A stretch of 6,463 nt of DNA, taken from assembly GCA_021107975.1 (NCBI GenBank), contig JAIORT010000263.1, forward strand, positions 1-6,463. Reading direction: 5' to 3'. The DNA is from Bacteroidales bacterium. Lineage in GTDB: Bacteria; Bacteroidota; Bacteroidia; Bacteroidales; JAADJA01. Made by a program: the position numbers and the translations under genes. The notes under the pieces were generated by a model. It saw nothing but the letters and a program-made list of their open reading frames with translations. It had not been told where the DNA came from and did no database searches. This document shows positions 1-6,413 of this stretch, one piece after another (the first letter of the stretch is position 1; every line of letters begins with the position of its first letter).

Positions 1-22
1 TTAAAAAAAATTGAGTTGGCTC

Positions 23-68
23 ATTCCAACAGATTCAACTAATTCAACAGATTTAACAAATTCAATAA
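23..68. repeat. Degenerate 9-bp tandem repeat in the ftcD leader
   Basis: Five consecutive units lie just upstream of ftcD: ATTCCAACAG, ATTCAACTA, ATTCAACAG, ATTTAACAA and ATTCAATAA. All but the first are 9 bases long; the first is 10. The block ends 8 bases before the chosen ATG. Because 9 is a multiple of three the block stays open in the ftcD frame, which lets the reading frame run back to a TTG at position 11; I read this as leader, not protein. Function is unknown. It could be a minisatellite remnant or simply low-complexity AT-rich leader. Confidence 0.55.
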
Positions 69-76
69 TTATAAAT

Positions 77-1768
77 ATGAAACAACTAATTGAATGTGTA
101 CCTAATATTAGCGAAGGCAGAGATGAGAATATTATAAAACAAATTACTGATATGGTCGAGACCGTTGACGGGGTCAGACTGATAGATGTTGATAAGGGCA
201 AGGCAACAAACCGGACAGTAATCACTTTTGTCGGTCCACCGGATGAAGTTTGTGAAGCTGCTTTCAGATTGGTTAAGAAGGCTTCTGAGCTTATTGATAT
301 GAGTAAACATTCGGGCGCTCATCCCCGGTTCGGAGCAACAGATGTATGTCCTCTTGTTCCTGTTGCCAATATTACAATGGATGAAACTGTGGAATATGCC
401 CGTAATCTTGGAAAAAGAATAGGGGAGGAGCTGGGTATTCCGGTTTATAATTATGAATTTGCTGCTTTTACTGAAGAAAGAAGAAATTTGGCAAACTGCC
501 GTTCAGGTGAATATGAAGGGCTAAAGGAAAAGCTGGCTGATCCGCACTGGAAACCCGACTGGGGTCCGGCAGAGTTTAATGAGCATGTTGCTAAAACAGG
601 TGTTACTGCGGTTGGAGCAAGGAATTTTTTAGTAGCCTATAATGTAAATCTTAATACAACTTCTACAAGGAGAGCAAATGCCATTGCTTTTGATGTAAGG
701 GAAAGAGGACGAGTGAAACGCGAAGGAGACCCTGTAACAGGAAAAATTGTAAAGGATGAAAAAGGAAATCCTGTTTACATTCCCGGCTTACTTAAAAAAG
801 TAAAAGCCATTGGCTGGTTTATCGAGGAATACGGTATTGCGCAAATTTCAATAAATCTGACAGACATCACCGTAACATCTGTCCATGAAGCCTTTGATGC
901 AGTATTCAAAAGTGCTGATTCACGGGGCATTCGTGTTACAGGTTCTGAATTGGTCGGCGTTATCCCGCTTAAAGCAATGCTGGATGCTGGTAAGCATTAC
1001 CTCAGAAAACAAAGGCGTTCGCTCGGTATCCCTGACAGAGAGATCATTAGAATTGCAGTTAAATCACTCGGATTAGACGAACTGGGACCATTTGATCCTG
1101 ACAAAAAGATTATTGAATATATTCTTGAAGGTAATTCCGGTAAGAAATTGGTAAATATGACTGTGGTTGATTTTGCAAATGAAACAGCTTCGGAATCACC
1201 GGCGCCGGGTGGTGGCTCAATTGCTGCAACTATGGGTGCTATGGGCGCTGCATTGGGGACAATGGTTGCAAATCTTTCTTCACACAAAAGAGGCTGGGAT
1301 GATCGCTGGGAGGAATTCTCCGACTGGGCTGAAAAAGGGAAATATTACCAGGATGAATTAATGAAAATGGTTGACGAAGATACGAACGCATTTAATAAAA
1401 TCATGGATGCATTCGGCTTACCTAAGAAATCGGAAGAAGACAAAGCTGCACGTAACAAAGCAATTCAGGAAGCTACAAAATATGCAATTGAAGTGCCTTT
1501 TAAAGTAATGAACCTGTGTTACGAATCAATGGAGGTAATGAAGGCTATGGCTGAGATTGGAAATCCAAATTCGGTATCCGATGCCGGAGTTGGGGCTATT
1601 GCTGCGCTTGCAGGTGTGAAAGGGGCTTTTCTTAATGTGAAAATAAATGCCGGCGGACTTGATGATAAAACTTTTGTAGATGATATAATAAAAAAGGGAC
1701 AGGATATCCAGAAGAAAGCAGCATTGCTTCAAAAGGAAATACTTAATATTGTTGATGAGAAAATTTAA
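77..1768 (+). CDS. ftcD: Bifunctional glutamate formimidoyltransferase / formimidoyltetrahydrofolate cyclodeaminase
   Basis: This 563-residue cytosolic enzyme ends the tetrahydrofolate-dependent branch of histidine degradation. The N-terminal half moves the formimino group from N-formimino-L-glutamate to tetrahydrofolate; the C-terminal half deaminates the product to 5,10-methenyl-tetrahydrofolate, releasing ammonia. The transferase starts with the family signature IECVPNISEG (5-14) and contains STNRTV-like and HSGAHPRFGATDVCPLVPV segments. His82 aligns with the catalytic His82 of the mammalian enzyme as I remember it. The transferase N-subdomain covers about 1-180 and the C-subdomain about 181-330. 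A linker near 345-358 leads to the cyclodeaminase (about 360-563), marked by SPAPGGGS (374-381) and the conserved DTNAF (435-439). I chose ATG 77 over the upstream TTG at 11 because family homology starts at MKQLIECVPN and the extra 22 residues encode a DNA repeat. There is no Shine-Dalgarno. No frameshift or missing domain is seen. No other hut gene is visible. Confidence 0.96.
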   Translation: MKQLIECVPNISEGRDENIIKQITDMVETVDGVRLIDVDKGKATNRTVITFVGPPDEVCEAAFRLVKKASELIDMSKHSGAHPRFGATDVCPLVPVANITMDETVEYARNLGKRIGEELGIPVYNYEFAAFTEERRNLANCRSGEYEGLKEKLADPHWKPDWGPAEFNEHVAKTGVTAVGARNFLVAYNVNLNTTSTRRANAIAFDVRERGRVKREGDPVTGKIVKDEKGNPVYIPGLLKKVKAIGWFIEEYGIAQISINLTDITVTSVHEAFDAVFKSADSRGIRVTGSELVGVIPLKAMLDAGKHYLRKQRRSLGIPDREIIRIAVKSLGLDELGPFDPDKKIIEYILEGNSGKKLVNMTVVDFANETASESPAPGGGSIAATMGAMGAALGTMVANLSSHKRGWDDRWEEFSDWAEKGKYYQDELMKMVDEDTNAFNKIMDAFGLPKKSEEDKAARNKAIQEATKYAIEVPFKVMNLCYESMEVMKAMAEIGNPNSVSDAGVGAIAALAGVKGAFLNVKINAGGLDDKTFVDDIIKKGQDIQKKAALLQKEILNIVDEKI

Positions 1769-1825
1769 TAACTTTACAGAGGTTTTAGAAATATCAGAAT
1801 CAATTAACAAATTAAATAAATAGCC
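1769..1825 (+). other. ftcD-Dabb spacer, possible weak promoter
   Basis: This 57-base AT-rich spacer separates two same-strand genes. TAACTTTA at 1769-1776 matches seven of eight positions of the Bacteroidota -7 consensus TAnnTTTG, but I see no -33 TTG at the usual spacing, so a separate promoter for the Dabb gene is only possible. No hairpin with a T-run is present, so nothing argues against read-through from ftcD. Confidence 0.25.
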
Positions 1826-2128
1826 ATGGTTAAGCATATTGTAATGCTCAAATTAAAGGATTATGATGATAAGGCACAGAAATTGGAAAATGCACTTAAA
1901 TTGAAGAAAGCAATAGAAGACCTGAAGATTTATATTGATGAGTTGAAATACATGGAAGTTGGATTGAATTTTAATGAAAAACCATCAGCTTATGATCTTG
2001 TATTAACCACAACATTTAATTCTGAGGACGATTTGGAAAAATATCGTGAACACCCTGAACATAAGAAAGTACTTGTTTTTTTGAGGTCCGTTACTGATAA
2101 AACATCCGTTGTTGATTATGAAATTTAA
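1826..2128 (+). CDS. Dabb-domain (stress-responsive alpha/beta barrel) protein
   Basis: This 100-residue protein is a single Dabb domain, a ferredoxin-like fold that normally dimerises into a small barrel. Family hallmarks are the opening MVKHIVMLKLKD (1-12), EVGLNFN in the middle (45-51), the YDLVL strand (56-60), and the YREHPEHKKV helix (74-83), followed by the closing strand VVDYEI (95-100). Length is typical. It is cytosolic, with no signal peptide. Some Dabb proteins are enzymes (for example plant olivetolic acid cyclase) and many are uncharacterised stress proteins, so no reaction can be assigned here. It overlaps the next gene by 11 bases, which suggests coupled translation, although its product has no obvious link to an exported lipoprotein. 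Confidence 0.92.
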   Translation: MVKHIVMLKLKDYDDKAQKLENALKLKKAIEDLKIYIDELKYMEVGLNFNEKPSAYDLVLTTTFNSEDDLEKYREHPEHKKVLVFLRSVTDKTSVVDYEI

Positions 2129-3728
2129 TGGTTTTGTTTTAATATTATTTCTGTCGGTATTTATACAATCCTGTATCGAAAAGGAGCTTGATTTCGACAG
2201 TATTAAAACTCAAAAATGGAATTCGGAATGGGCATTACCTTTAATTAATTCCACACTTACTTTAAGCGATTTGTTAACCGATACTACAGGAATCATACAG
2301 GAAGATGAAGATGGATTAATAACGCTGGTATATGAAAGCGAAGAATTAATATCGATAAATGCTGATGAAATAGTTGAAATTCCTGACCAGGAAGATTTCG
2401 TTAATGAATCATTTGACCTGCCTTCTTTACCTCCCGGTATTTCCGGACAAATACCCGTACTTTTTTCTTTTCCTTTCGAATTAAGCGAACCGGGTCTGAG
2501 AATAGATAGCGCAATATTAAAAACAGGAATGTATAGTTTTACGGTTCGAACCGATATAAATAAAAATGTTGCCATTGTCGATTTTACCATACCAAATATT
2601 ATTAATACTACTACTAATGATACCCTTAAGTTTACTTTCGACCTGAGCTATCAACAGGGAATAAATGAAATTGTCAGGGATACTATAATTGATCTCAGTA
2701 ACTATACTTTGGTTTTCGGAAATACATTAGGGCAAACAAATAAGCTATACATCAACGCTTTAATAACATTCGAAAGTGATAATAACCCCAATAATTCACC
2801 CTATTATATATCATTAGAGAATGAATTGAAAGATATGGAATTTTCCAGGTTTTTCGGCTATGTTGGAAACCAGGTAATCGAAATGCAGGATACTGTTAAT
2901 CTTAATATCTTTTCAATTAATGAGGAAGGTTTCTTCTCTTTTGGTGAGGGAAGTGTGAATTTTCAAATGGACATCCTTAATTCTTTTGGTTTGCCTGTTA
3001 TGTTGGACGTTATTACTTTCAGAGCCTATCATGGAGGTAGCGATCCCGACAGTATTGATATATATATTTTCGGAGAGGGAAATCCCTCTTTAATTGAATT
3101 GAATTATCCTAACCTGAACCAGGTCGGGGAAAATGTATTAACACAGGTTAATACCGAAAATTCAAATATCCATGAAGCGCTTGAGATTTCACCCGGTAAA
3201 ATATTTATAGATATTGATGGGCACCTTAATCCGGATGAAGATTCCACACTTACAAATTTTGTTTTGGATACAAGTGGGATTAAGGTTGATATCTCCTTAG
3301 AGCTTGAATTGTTTGGTGCGGTAAATGGTTTTAAAATTGCTGACACGGTTGATTTCCACCTTAATGATATTGAAGATATTAAATCGCTCCTTTTTGTTGT
3401 GGATGTTGCAAACGGTTTTCCTGTGAATGCAATTATTCAGCTTAATTTTGTCGATTCGGTTTATAATGTTGTTCATTCACTGTTACCTCCCGAAGAACAG
3501 CTGATGATAGCAGCGCCGGTTAGCAGCCCGCCGGAATATCGTGTTTTATGTCCGGCTGAAAAAATTACAAATATCGTTTTAAACGATGAAGAATTAAGGG
3601 CAATTTCAGAAGCAAAAAAAATCATTATCAACGCTACTTTATCAACTACTAACGGACAGTTAGTAAAGATATATTCCGATTACAATATTATTTTGAAGCT
3701 TGGAGCCAAAGTGGGTATAAGCTTATAG
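2118..3728 (+). CDS. Predicted outer-membrane lipoprotein, all-beta, function unknown
   Basis: The product is 536 residues with a classic lipoprotein signal: Lys2, a hydrophobic stretch (FVLILFLSVFI, 6-16) and the lipobox IQSC with the acylated Cys at 19. The ATG at 2118 is chosen over a TTG nine bases upstream because it gives a normal signal peptide. The mature protein begins with an acidic segment and a WALPLINSTLTLSDLL stretch (38-53), which I associate with uncharacterised Bacteroidota lipoproteins next to DUF5723 genes. The rest alternates short beta-like strands rich in I, V, F, D and N, with no recognisable catalytic motif. Two segments resemble each other: NSFGLPVMLDVITF (288-301) and ANGFPVNAIIQLNF (431-444), suggesting repeated beta-sandwich domains. 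A helix-like DDEELRAISEAKK-type stretch (about 490-501) precedes a final strand pair. It is 12 bases upstream of the barrel gene, so a joint role at the outer membrane is inferred, not shown. Confidence 0.88.
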   Translation: MKFNGFVLILFLSVFIQSCIEKELDFDSIKTQKWNSEWALPLINSTLTLSDLLTDTTGIIQEDEDGLITLVYESEELISINADEIVEIPDQEDFVNESFDLPSLPPGISGQIPVLFSFPFELSEPGLRIDSAILKTGMYSFTVRTDINKNVAIVDFTIPNIINTTTNDTLKFTFDLSYQQGINEIVRDTIIDLSNYTLVFGNTLGQTNKLYINALITFESDNNPNNSPYYISLENELKDMEFSRFFGYVGNQVIEMQDTVNLNIFSINEEGFFSFGEGSVNFQMDILNSFGLPVMLDVITFRAYHGGSDPDSIDIYIFGEGNPSLIELNYPNLNQVGENVLTQVNTENSNIHEALEISPGKIFIDIDGHLNPDEDSTLTNFVLDTSGIKVDISLELELFGAVNGFKIADTVDFHLNDIEDIKSLLFVVDVANGFPVNAIIQLNFVDSVYNVVHSLLPPEEQLMIAAPVSSPPEYRVLCPAEKITNIVLNDEELRAISEAKKIIINATLSTTNGQLVKIYSDYNIILKLGAKVGISL

Positions 3729-3740
3729 TTTAAAATAAAT

Positions 3741-5180
3741 ATGATAAGCAGGATAAAACCCATAAAACGAGTATGCTTATTAATCCTTATCGGTTTAATT
3801 TTTTTAATAATTGTCAACAACAGGCTTCATGCACAGGTTTCGCGCTCGGTTTATTTCCTTGAACATTTGCCCGAGTCCGGCATTCTTAATCCGGCATTCA
3901 GCCCGCCATATAATTTTTATGTAAACCTTCCAATCATATCAACTTTTTACATCGGATTTGAAAGCCCGTTTTCATTCGATCAGCTTACACAAAAGTGGGA
4001 AACCGGCGACTCGCTGTATATCGACAGGGAAACAGTGTTAAATGCATTGAAGGATAATAATTACTTTTCATTTGAAATATATAACGAGCTGGGCAGGGCA
4101 GGATTCAGAGCCGGCAGAAATTATTTCCATTTAAGCATTGCTAAAGTTTTTTCAACAAAATTTTCTTTTGAAAAAGATATTGTAGAATTATTTTTATATG
4201 GAAACGGGAGCGAACAGTTTCTTGGTAAACCAATACATTTCGATAAGACCGGACTGAACATGACTTCTTATCACGAGTTTGCTCTTGGATATTCAATCAG
4301 GATAAATGAAAAGGTAACTGTTGGTACACATTTAAAATATCTGAACGGGCGCTTTAATATATGGACTGAAAAAGCCGAATTTAAAATGTTTACTGACGAT
4401 CAATCCACTTATGCAATAACCGCATCATCCGACATAAATATACATACTTCGTCCACCATAAGCAATTTTGATGATCTTATTTACCAGGTTGAGAATTACA
4501 AATGGTTAAATCTCTCCGGAAATCATGGCTTCGGCTGCAACCTCGGAGTGGAATACGAACCAACCAGTATGTTTAAGTTATCTGCCAGCGTGGTTGATAT
4601 CGGCTGGATAAAATGGAAAGAAAATATAAAGAATTTCAAGTCGGCTAACCCAAACGTGGATTATACTTTTGAGGGATTCGATATTAATGATTTTGTTTCA
4701 GAAGGCTCATTTACCGACACTTTGGATATCCTTGATACTATTGCCGAATGTTTTGGGCTTGAAAAAAATTATGAACCTTATACATCACACCTTAATCCGA
4801 AAGTTTACATAGGCGGACTATGGAATTTGAATAAAAGTAATCAGTTAGGATTGCTAATACGGACAGACTTTGTTGAGCAAACTATTAAGCCATCGTTTAC
4901 TGTAAATTACACTCATAAATTCGGTGATGTGCTTACTGTTTATGCTAACTATTCTATTTTGAACCGTAATTATGCCAATATTGGTTTGGGCTTTGCTGTT
5001 AAGCTTGGACCTGTTCAGTTTTATGCACTAAACGATATGGCTTATGCACTGCTTAAACCCAGGGAAGCACGTAATTACAACTTCCATTTTGGGATGAGCT
5101 TTGTTTTTGGCACTCCAAAAGAATTCGGCAAATCAGAGAAAATGGATTCTAATGAAGGTGGTAAAAATGATGGAGAATAA
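3741..5180 (+). CDS. DUF5723-type outer-membrane beta-barrel protein
   Basis: This 479-residue protein has a Sec signal peptide: basic start (MISRIKPIKR), hydrophobic core 11-26 and a likely cleavage after LHA at 31. The mature N-terminus, SVYFLEHLPESGILNPAF (36-53) followed by YNFYVNLPIIS (57-67), is the pattern I recognise from DUF5723 proteins of Bacteroidota, related in layout to PorP/SprF-like barrels. Long alternating amphipathic strands with aromatic ends fill the chain, for example FALGYSIRINEKVTVGTHLKYLNG region (180-203), and the last strand NYNFHFGMSFVFG (445-457) looks like the closing strand of a barrel. A charged 22-residue tail (458-479) follows, which is unusual for a barrel that ends in an aromatic residue. 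Function is unknown; a pore or a membrane anchor for the upstream lipoprotein are both possible. The 12-base gap after the lipoprotein gene makes co-transcription likely. Confidence 0.88.
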   Translation: MISRIKPIKRVCLLILIGLIFLIIVNNRLHAQVSRSVYFLEHLPESGILNPAFSPPYNFYVNLPIISTFYIGFESPFSFDQLTQKWETGDSLYIDRETVLNALKDNNYFSFEIYNELGRAGFRAGRNYFHLSIAKVFSTKFSFEKDIVELFLYGNGSEQFLGKPIHFDKTGLNMTSYHEFALGYSIRINEKVTVGTHLKYLNGRFNIWTEKAEFKMFTDDQSTYAITASSDINIHTSSTISNFDDLIYQVENYKWLNLSGNHGFGCNLGVEYEPTSMFKLSASVVDIGWIKWKENIKNFKSANPNVDYTFEGFDINDFVSEGSFTDTLDILDTIAECFGLEKNYEPYTSHLNPKVYIGGLWNLNKSNQLGLLIRTDFVEQTIKPSFTVNYTHKFGDVLTVYANYSILNRNYANIGLGFAVKLGPVQFYALNDMAYALLKPREARNYNFHFGMSFVFGTPKEFGKSEKMDSNEGGKNDGE

Positions 5181-5196
5181 CCTGTTGCAATCAATC
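5181..5196. other. Convergent junction without a visible terminator
   Basis: Only 16 bases separate the TAA of the barrel gene from the TAG of the protease on the opposite strand. I see no GC-rich stem followed by a T-run here or in the adjoining gene ends, so transcripts from the two sides probably overlap unless ended by Rho. Confidence 0.5.
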
Positions 5197-6213
5197 CTAA
5201 TCAACAATTTCAAAACTTAAAATTCGTATTTCTGTCCAGTATGTCAGGTCTCTTACTTCTCCACGTCGCGCTCTCCCGAGTCCTTCTGTGCGTTTTGCCA
5301 GTTTTGGTCCGATTATGCCTTCTATTGCAACATGCTCCGTTTCAATAGGTAATTGATCTGCATTATAAAATATAACCTGGCATTTGATGTTTTTTACAGG
5401 CTTATTAAGATTATTATGTACGGTAAAAAAATAAAAACCTGAATTTAGATTTGTATCAAATTTAAAATTAGTACCTGTTACTGCCTCTTTTAATGATTTA
5501 CTCCAATTTAATGATAATAACGAAGAATGTAACCTTGTACTTTTATTAAAGGTATAAACATGCTCCTTTATATTTAAGGATGAAGCCTTTAAATAAGCGA
5601 TTGGAATTGCAAAATTGAAATTTATATCTTCCTTAATAATGGTTACTGCTACACCGATTACCTCACCATAAGCATTTATAACCGGACCTCCGCTACAAAC
5701 CGGTGGTATAGGAGCAGTAATCTGAAGCATAGTATCTTTTCTTAAATCTATTAAACTACTCCTTAAATCAACTACACCACTTATAATTCCGGGAGAAGAT
5801 TTTCCTTCCAATCCGGTGGGATTTCCAATAGCGTAAACAATATCTCCAATCTCAACCCTTGAAGAATCTACCAGTTTTACTTTTGGTACATCTAAACCTT
5901 CCACATAAAGAAGTGCTAAATCAAGCCTCTCGTTTTTTTTAATAATTCCTGTTATCGAAAATTTTGGCAGGTTTCCATTTAAAACAGCGAAACCACTGGC
6001 ACTATTTTCTATTATATGAAAATTTGTAGCGACTATATTTTTATCAATAACAAAGCCGCTTCCCAGAGGAAGAGGTTGATTATTTTTATCGTACATAAGT
6101 AATAAAACAGTTGAATTGATTGCTGAGCCTATAGTATCACGTGTGTTTTGTTGAGCAAAGCAAGTTGTGAAAAAAAAGAGAATCGTTATTGAGAAAAGTA
6201 ATTTTTGTTTCAT
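5197..6213 (-). CDS. Secreted trypsin-like (HtrA-type) serine protease with C-terminal beta domain, no PDZ
   Basis: The 338-residue product has a signal peptide (KQK, then LLFSITILFFF, cleavage probably after CFA at 20). The protease domain spans about 28-210: GSGFVI (51-56) leads into the first barrel, ATNFH gives His66, ERLDLALL gives Asp98, and CSGGPVIN gives Ser174, so the full triad is present. GDIVYAIGNPTG (123-134) and NFAIPI (200-205) are typical of HtrA-like enzymes. The residues just before Ser174 are unusual: Val172 and Cys173 replace the usual Gly and small or polar residue, and Val172 sits where the oxyanion-hole glycine normally lies. In place of PDZ domains there is a beta-rich C-terminus (about 250-338) with FFTVHNNLNKPVKNIKCQVIFYN (262-284), resembling FxLYD/fibronectin-like folds, and a short Arg-rich stretch (306-321). 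It probably acts in the periplasm or outside the cell; substrates are unknown. It faces the four-gene cluster and has its own leader. Confidence 0.92.
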   Translation of the reverse strand: MKQKLLFSITILFFFTTCFAQQNTRDTIGSAINSTVLLLMYDKNNQPLPLGSGFVIDKNIVATNFHIIENSASGFAVLNGNLPKFSITGIIKKNERLDLALLYVEGLDVPKVKLVDSSRVEIGDIVYAIGNPTGLEGKSSPGIISGVVDLRSSLIDLRKDTMLQITAPIPPVCSGGPVINAYGEVIGVAVTIIKEDINFNFAIPIAYLKASSLNIKEHVYTFNKSTRLHSSLLSLNWSKSLKEAVTGTNFKFDTNLNSGFYFFTVHNNLNKPVKNIKCQVIFYNADQLPIETEHVAIEGIIGPKLAKRTEGLGRARRGEVRDLTYWTEIRILSFEIVD

Positions 6214-6248
6214 TTTTTAACAAGCTTGAAGACAGCGTAAAGACTTTT

Positions 6249-6258
6249 CCTGATCAGG
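6249..6258. repeat. 10-bp palindrome CCTGATCAGG
   Basis: This perfect palindrome centred on GATC abuts the left end of the structured segment. Its last four bases, CAGG, recur at 6397-6400 just beyond the right end. Outside it, AAAGAC (6239-6244) is complementary to GTCTTT (6402-6407). It could be an operator, a stem extension, or the target site of an insertion. Confidence 0.55.
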
Positions 6259-6284
6259 TTTATACTAATTCTTAACAGAGCCTG

Positions 6285-6300
6285 TACCGATTTTTCGGTA
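6285..6300. repeat. Hairpin TACCGATTTTTCGGTA
   Basis: A perfect 6-bp stem with a four-base loop (TTTT on plus, AAAA on minus). It is the tip of arm P2 of the larger structure. No T-run follows on either strand, so it is not a typical intrinsic terminator. Confidence 0.7.
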
Positions 6301-6335
6301 TTTGCGAAGTAAAGCTGTTTAGAAGTAGTTATGCG

Positions 6336-6386
6336 TGCTGAATAGACCTTTATCCCGAAATTTCGGGATTGCATTTCTATTCAGCA
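6336..6386. repeat. Nested hairpin arm with 18-bp palindrome core
   Basis: The outer arms GCTGAATAGA (6337-6346) and TCTATTCAGC (6376-6385) are perfectly complementary, and one further A-T pair (6336 with 6386) is possible if P1 gives it up. Inside lies the perfect palindrome ATCCCGAAATTTCGGGAT (6352-6369), which as RNA forms a 7-bp stem with a four-base loop. The two stems are separated by a 5/6-base internal loop. No terminator-like T-run follows. Confidence 0.75.
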
Positions 6387-6413
6387 TTAGTATAAACAGG
6401 TGTCTTTTTGGTG

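Larger units (their letters stand above)
6258..6397 (-). ncRNA. Candidate structured 5' leader RNA or MITE-like element
   Basis: Three sets of inverted repeats nest in 140 bases. P1 is a perfect 12-bp closing stem (GTTTATACTAAT at 6258-6269 with ATTAGTATAAAC at 6386-6397). P3 is a perfect 10-bp stem (6337-6346 with 6376-6385) enclosing a 7-bp hairpin. P2 is a 9-position stem with one mismatch (6270-6278 with 6315-6323) enclosing a 6-bp hairpin. On both sides the inner helices start at the very base where P1 stops, leaving one single-stranded linker (6324-6336), so the shape is a compact three-way junction. The minus strand is preferred because a promoter-like box lies just upstream and the protease gene downstream. 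A CAGG direct repeat at both ends makes a miniature transposable element an equally serious reading. I do not recognise a named RNA family. Confidence 0.5.

Noticed and set aside
11..76. Upstream TTG start adding 22 residues to FTCD
   Set aside because: The extension is low-complexity and encoded by the 9-bp repeat; family homology begins at the ATG at 77.
1526..1837. Minus-strand open frame of 103 codons across the ftcD end
   Set aside because: It lies mostly antisense to the conserved cyclodeaminase and has no recognisable domain.
2210..2590. Minus-strand open frame of 126 codons inside the lipoprotein gene
   Set aside because: It is a shadow of the coding strand: low-complexity Ser-rich product, no homology recognised, and the plus-strand lipoprotein is clearly real.
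5191..5194. Lipobox reading of the protease signal peptide around Cys18
   Set aside because: Thr sits at -1 before Cys18, which does not fit a lipobox; cleavage after CFA at residue 20 by signal peptidase I fits better. (Cys18 itself is encoded near 6160-6162.)
6285..6300. Intrinsic terminator at the TACCGA/TCGGTA hairpin
   Set aside because: No run of T follows the stem on either strand and the stem is only 6 bp.
6258..6397. Integron attC site or CRISPR array
   Set aside because: The ends do not match the RYYYAAC/GTTRRRY core sites, and there are no regularly spaced direct repeats.
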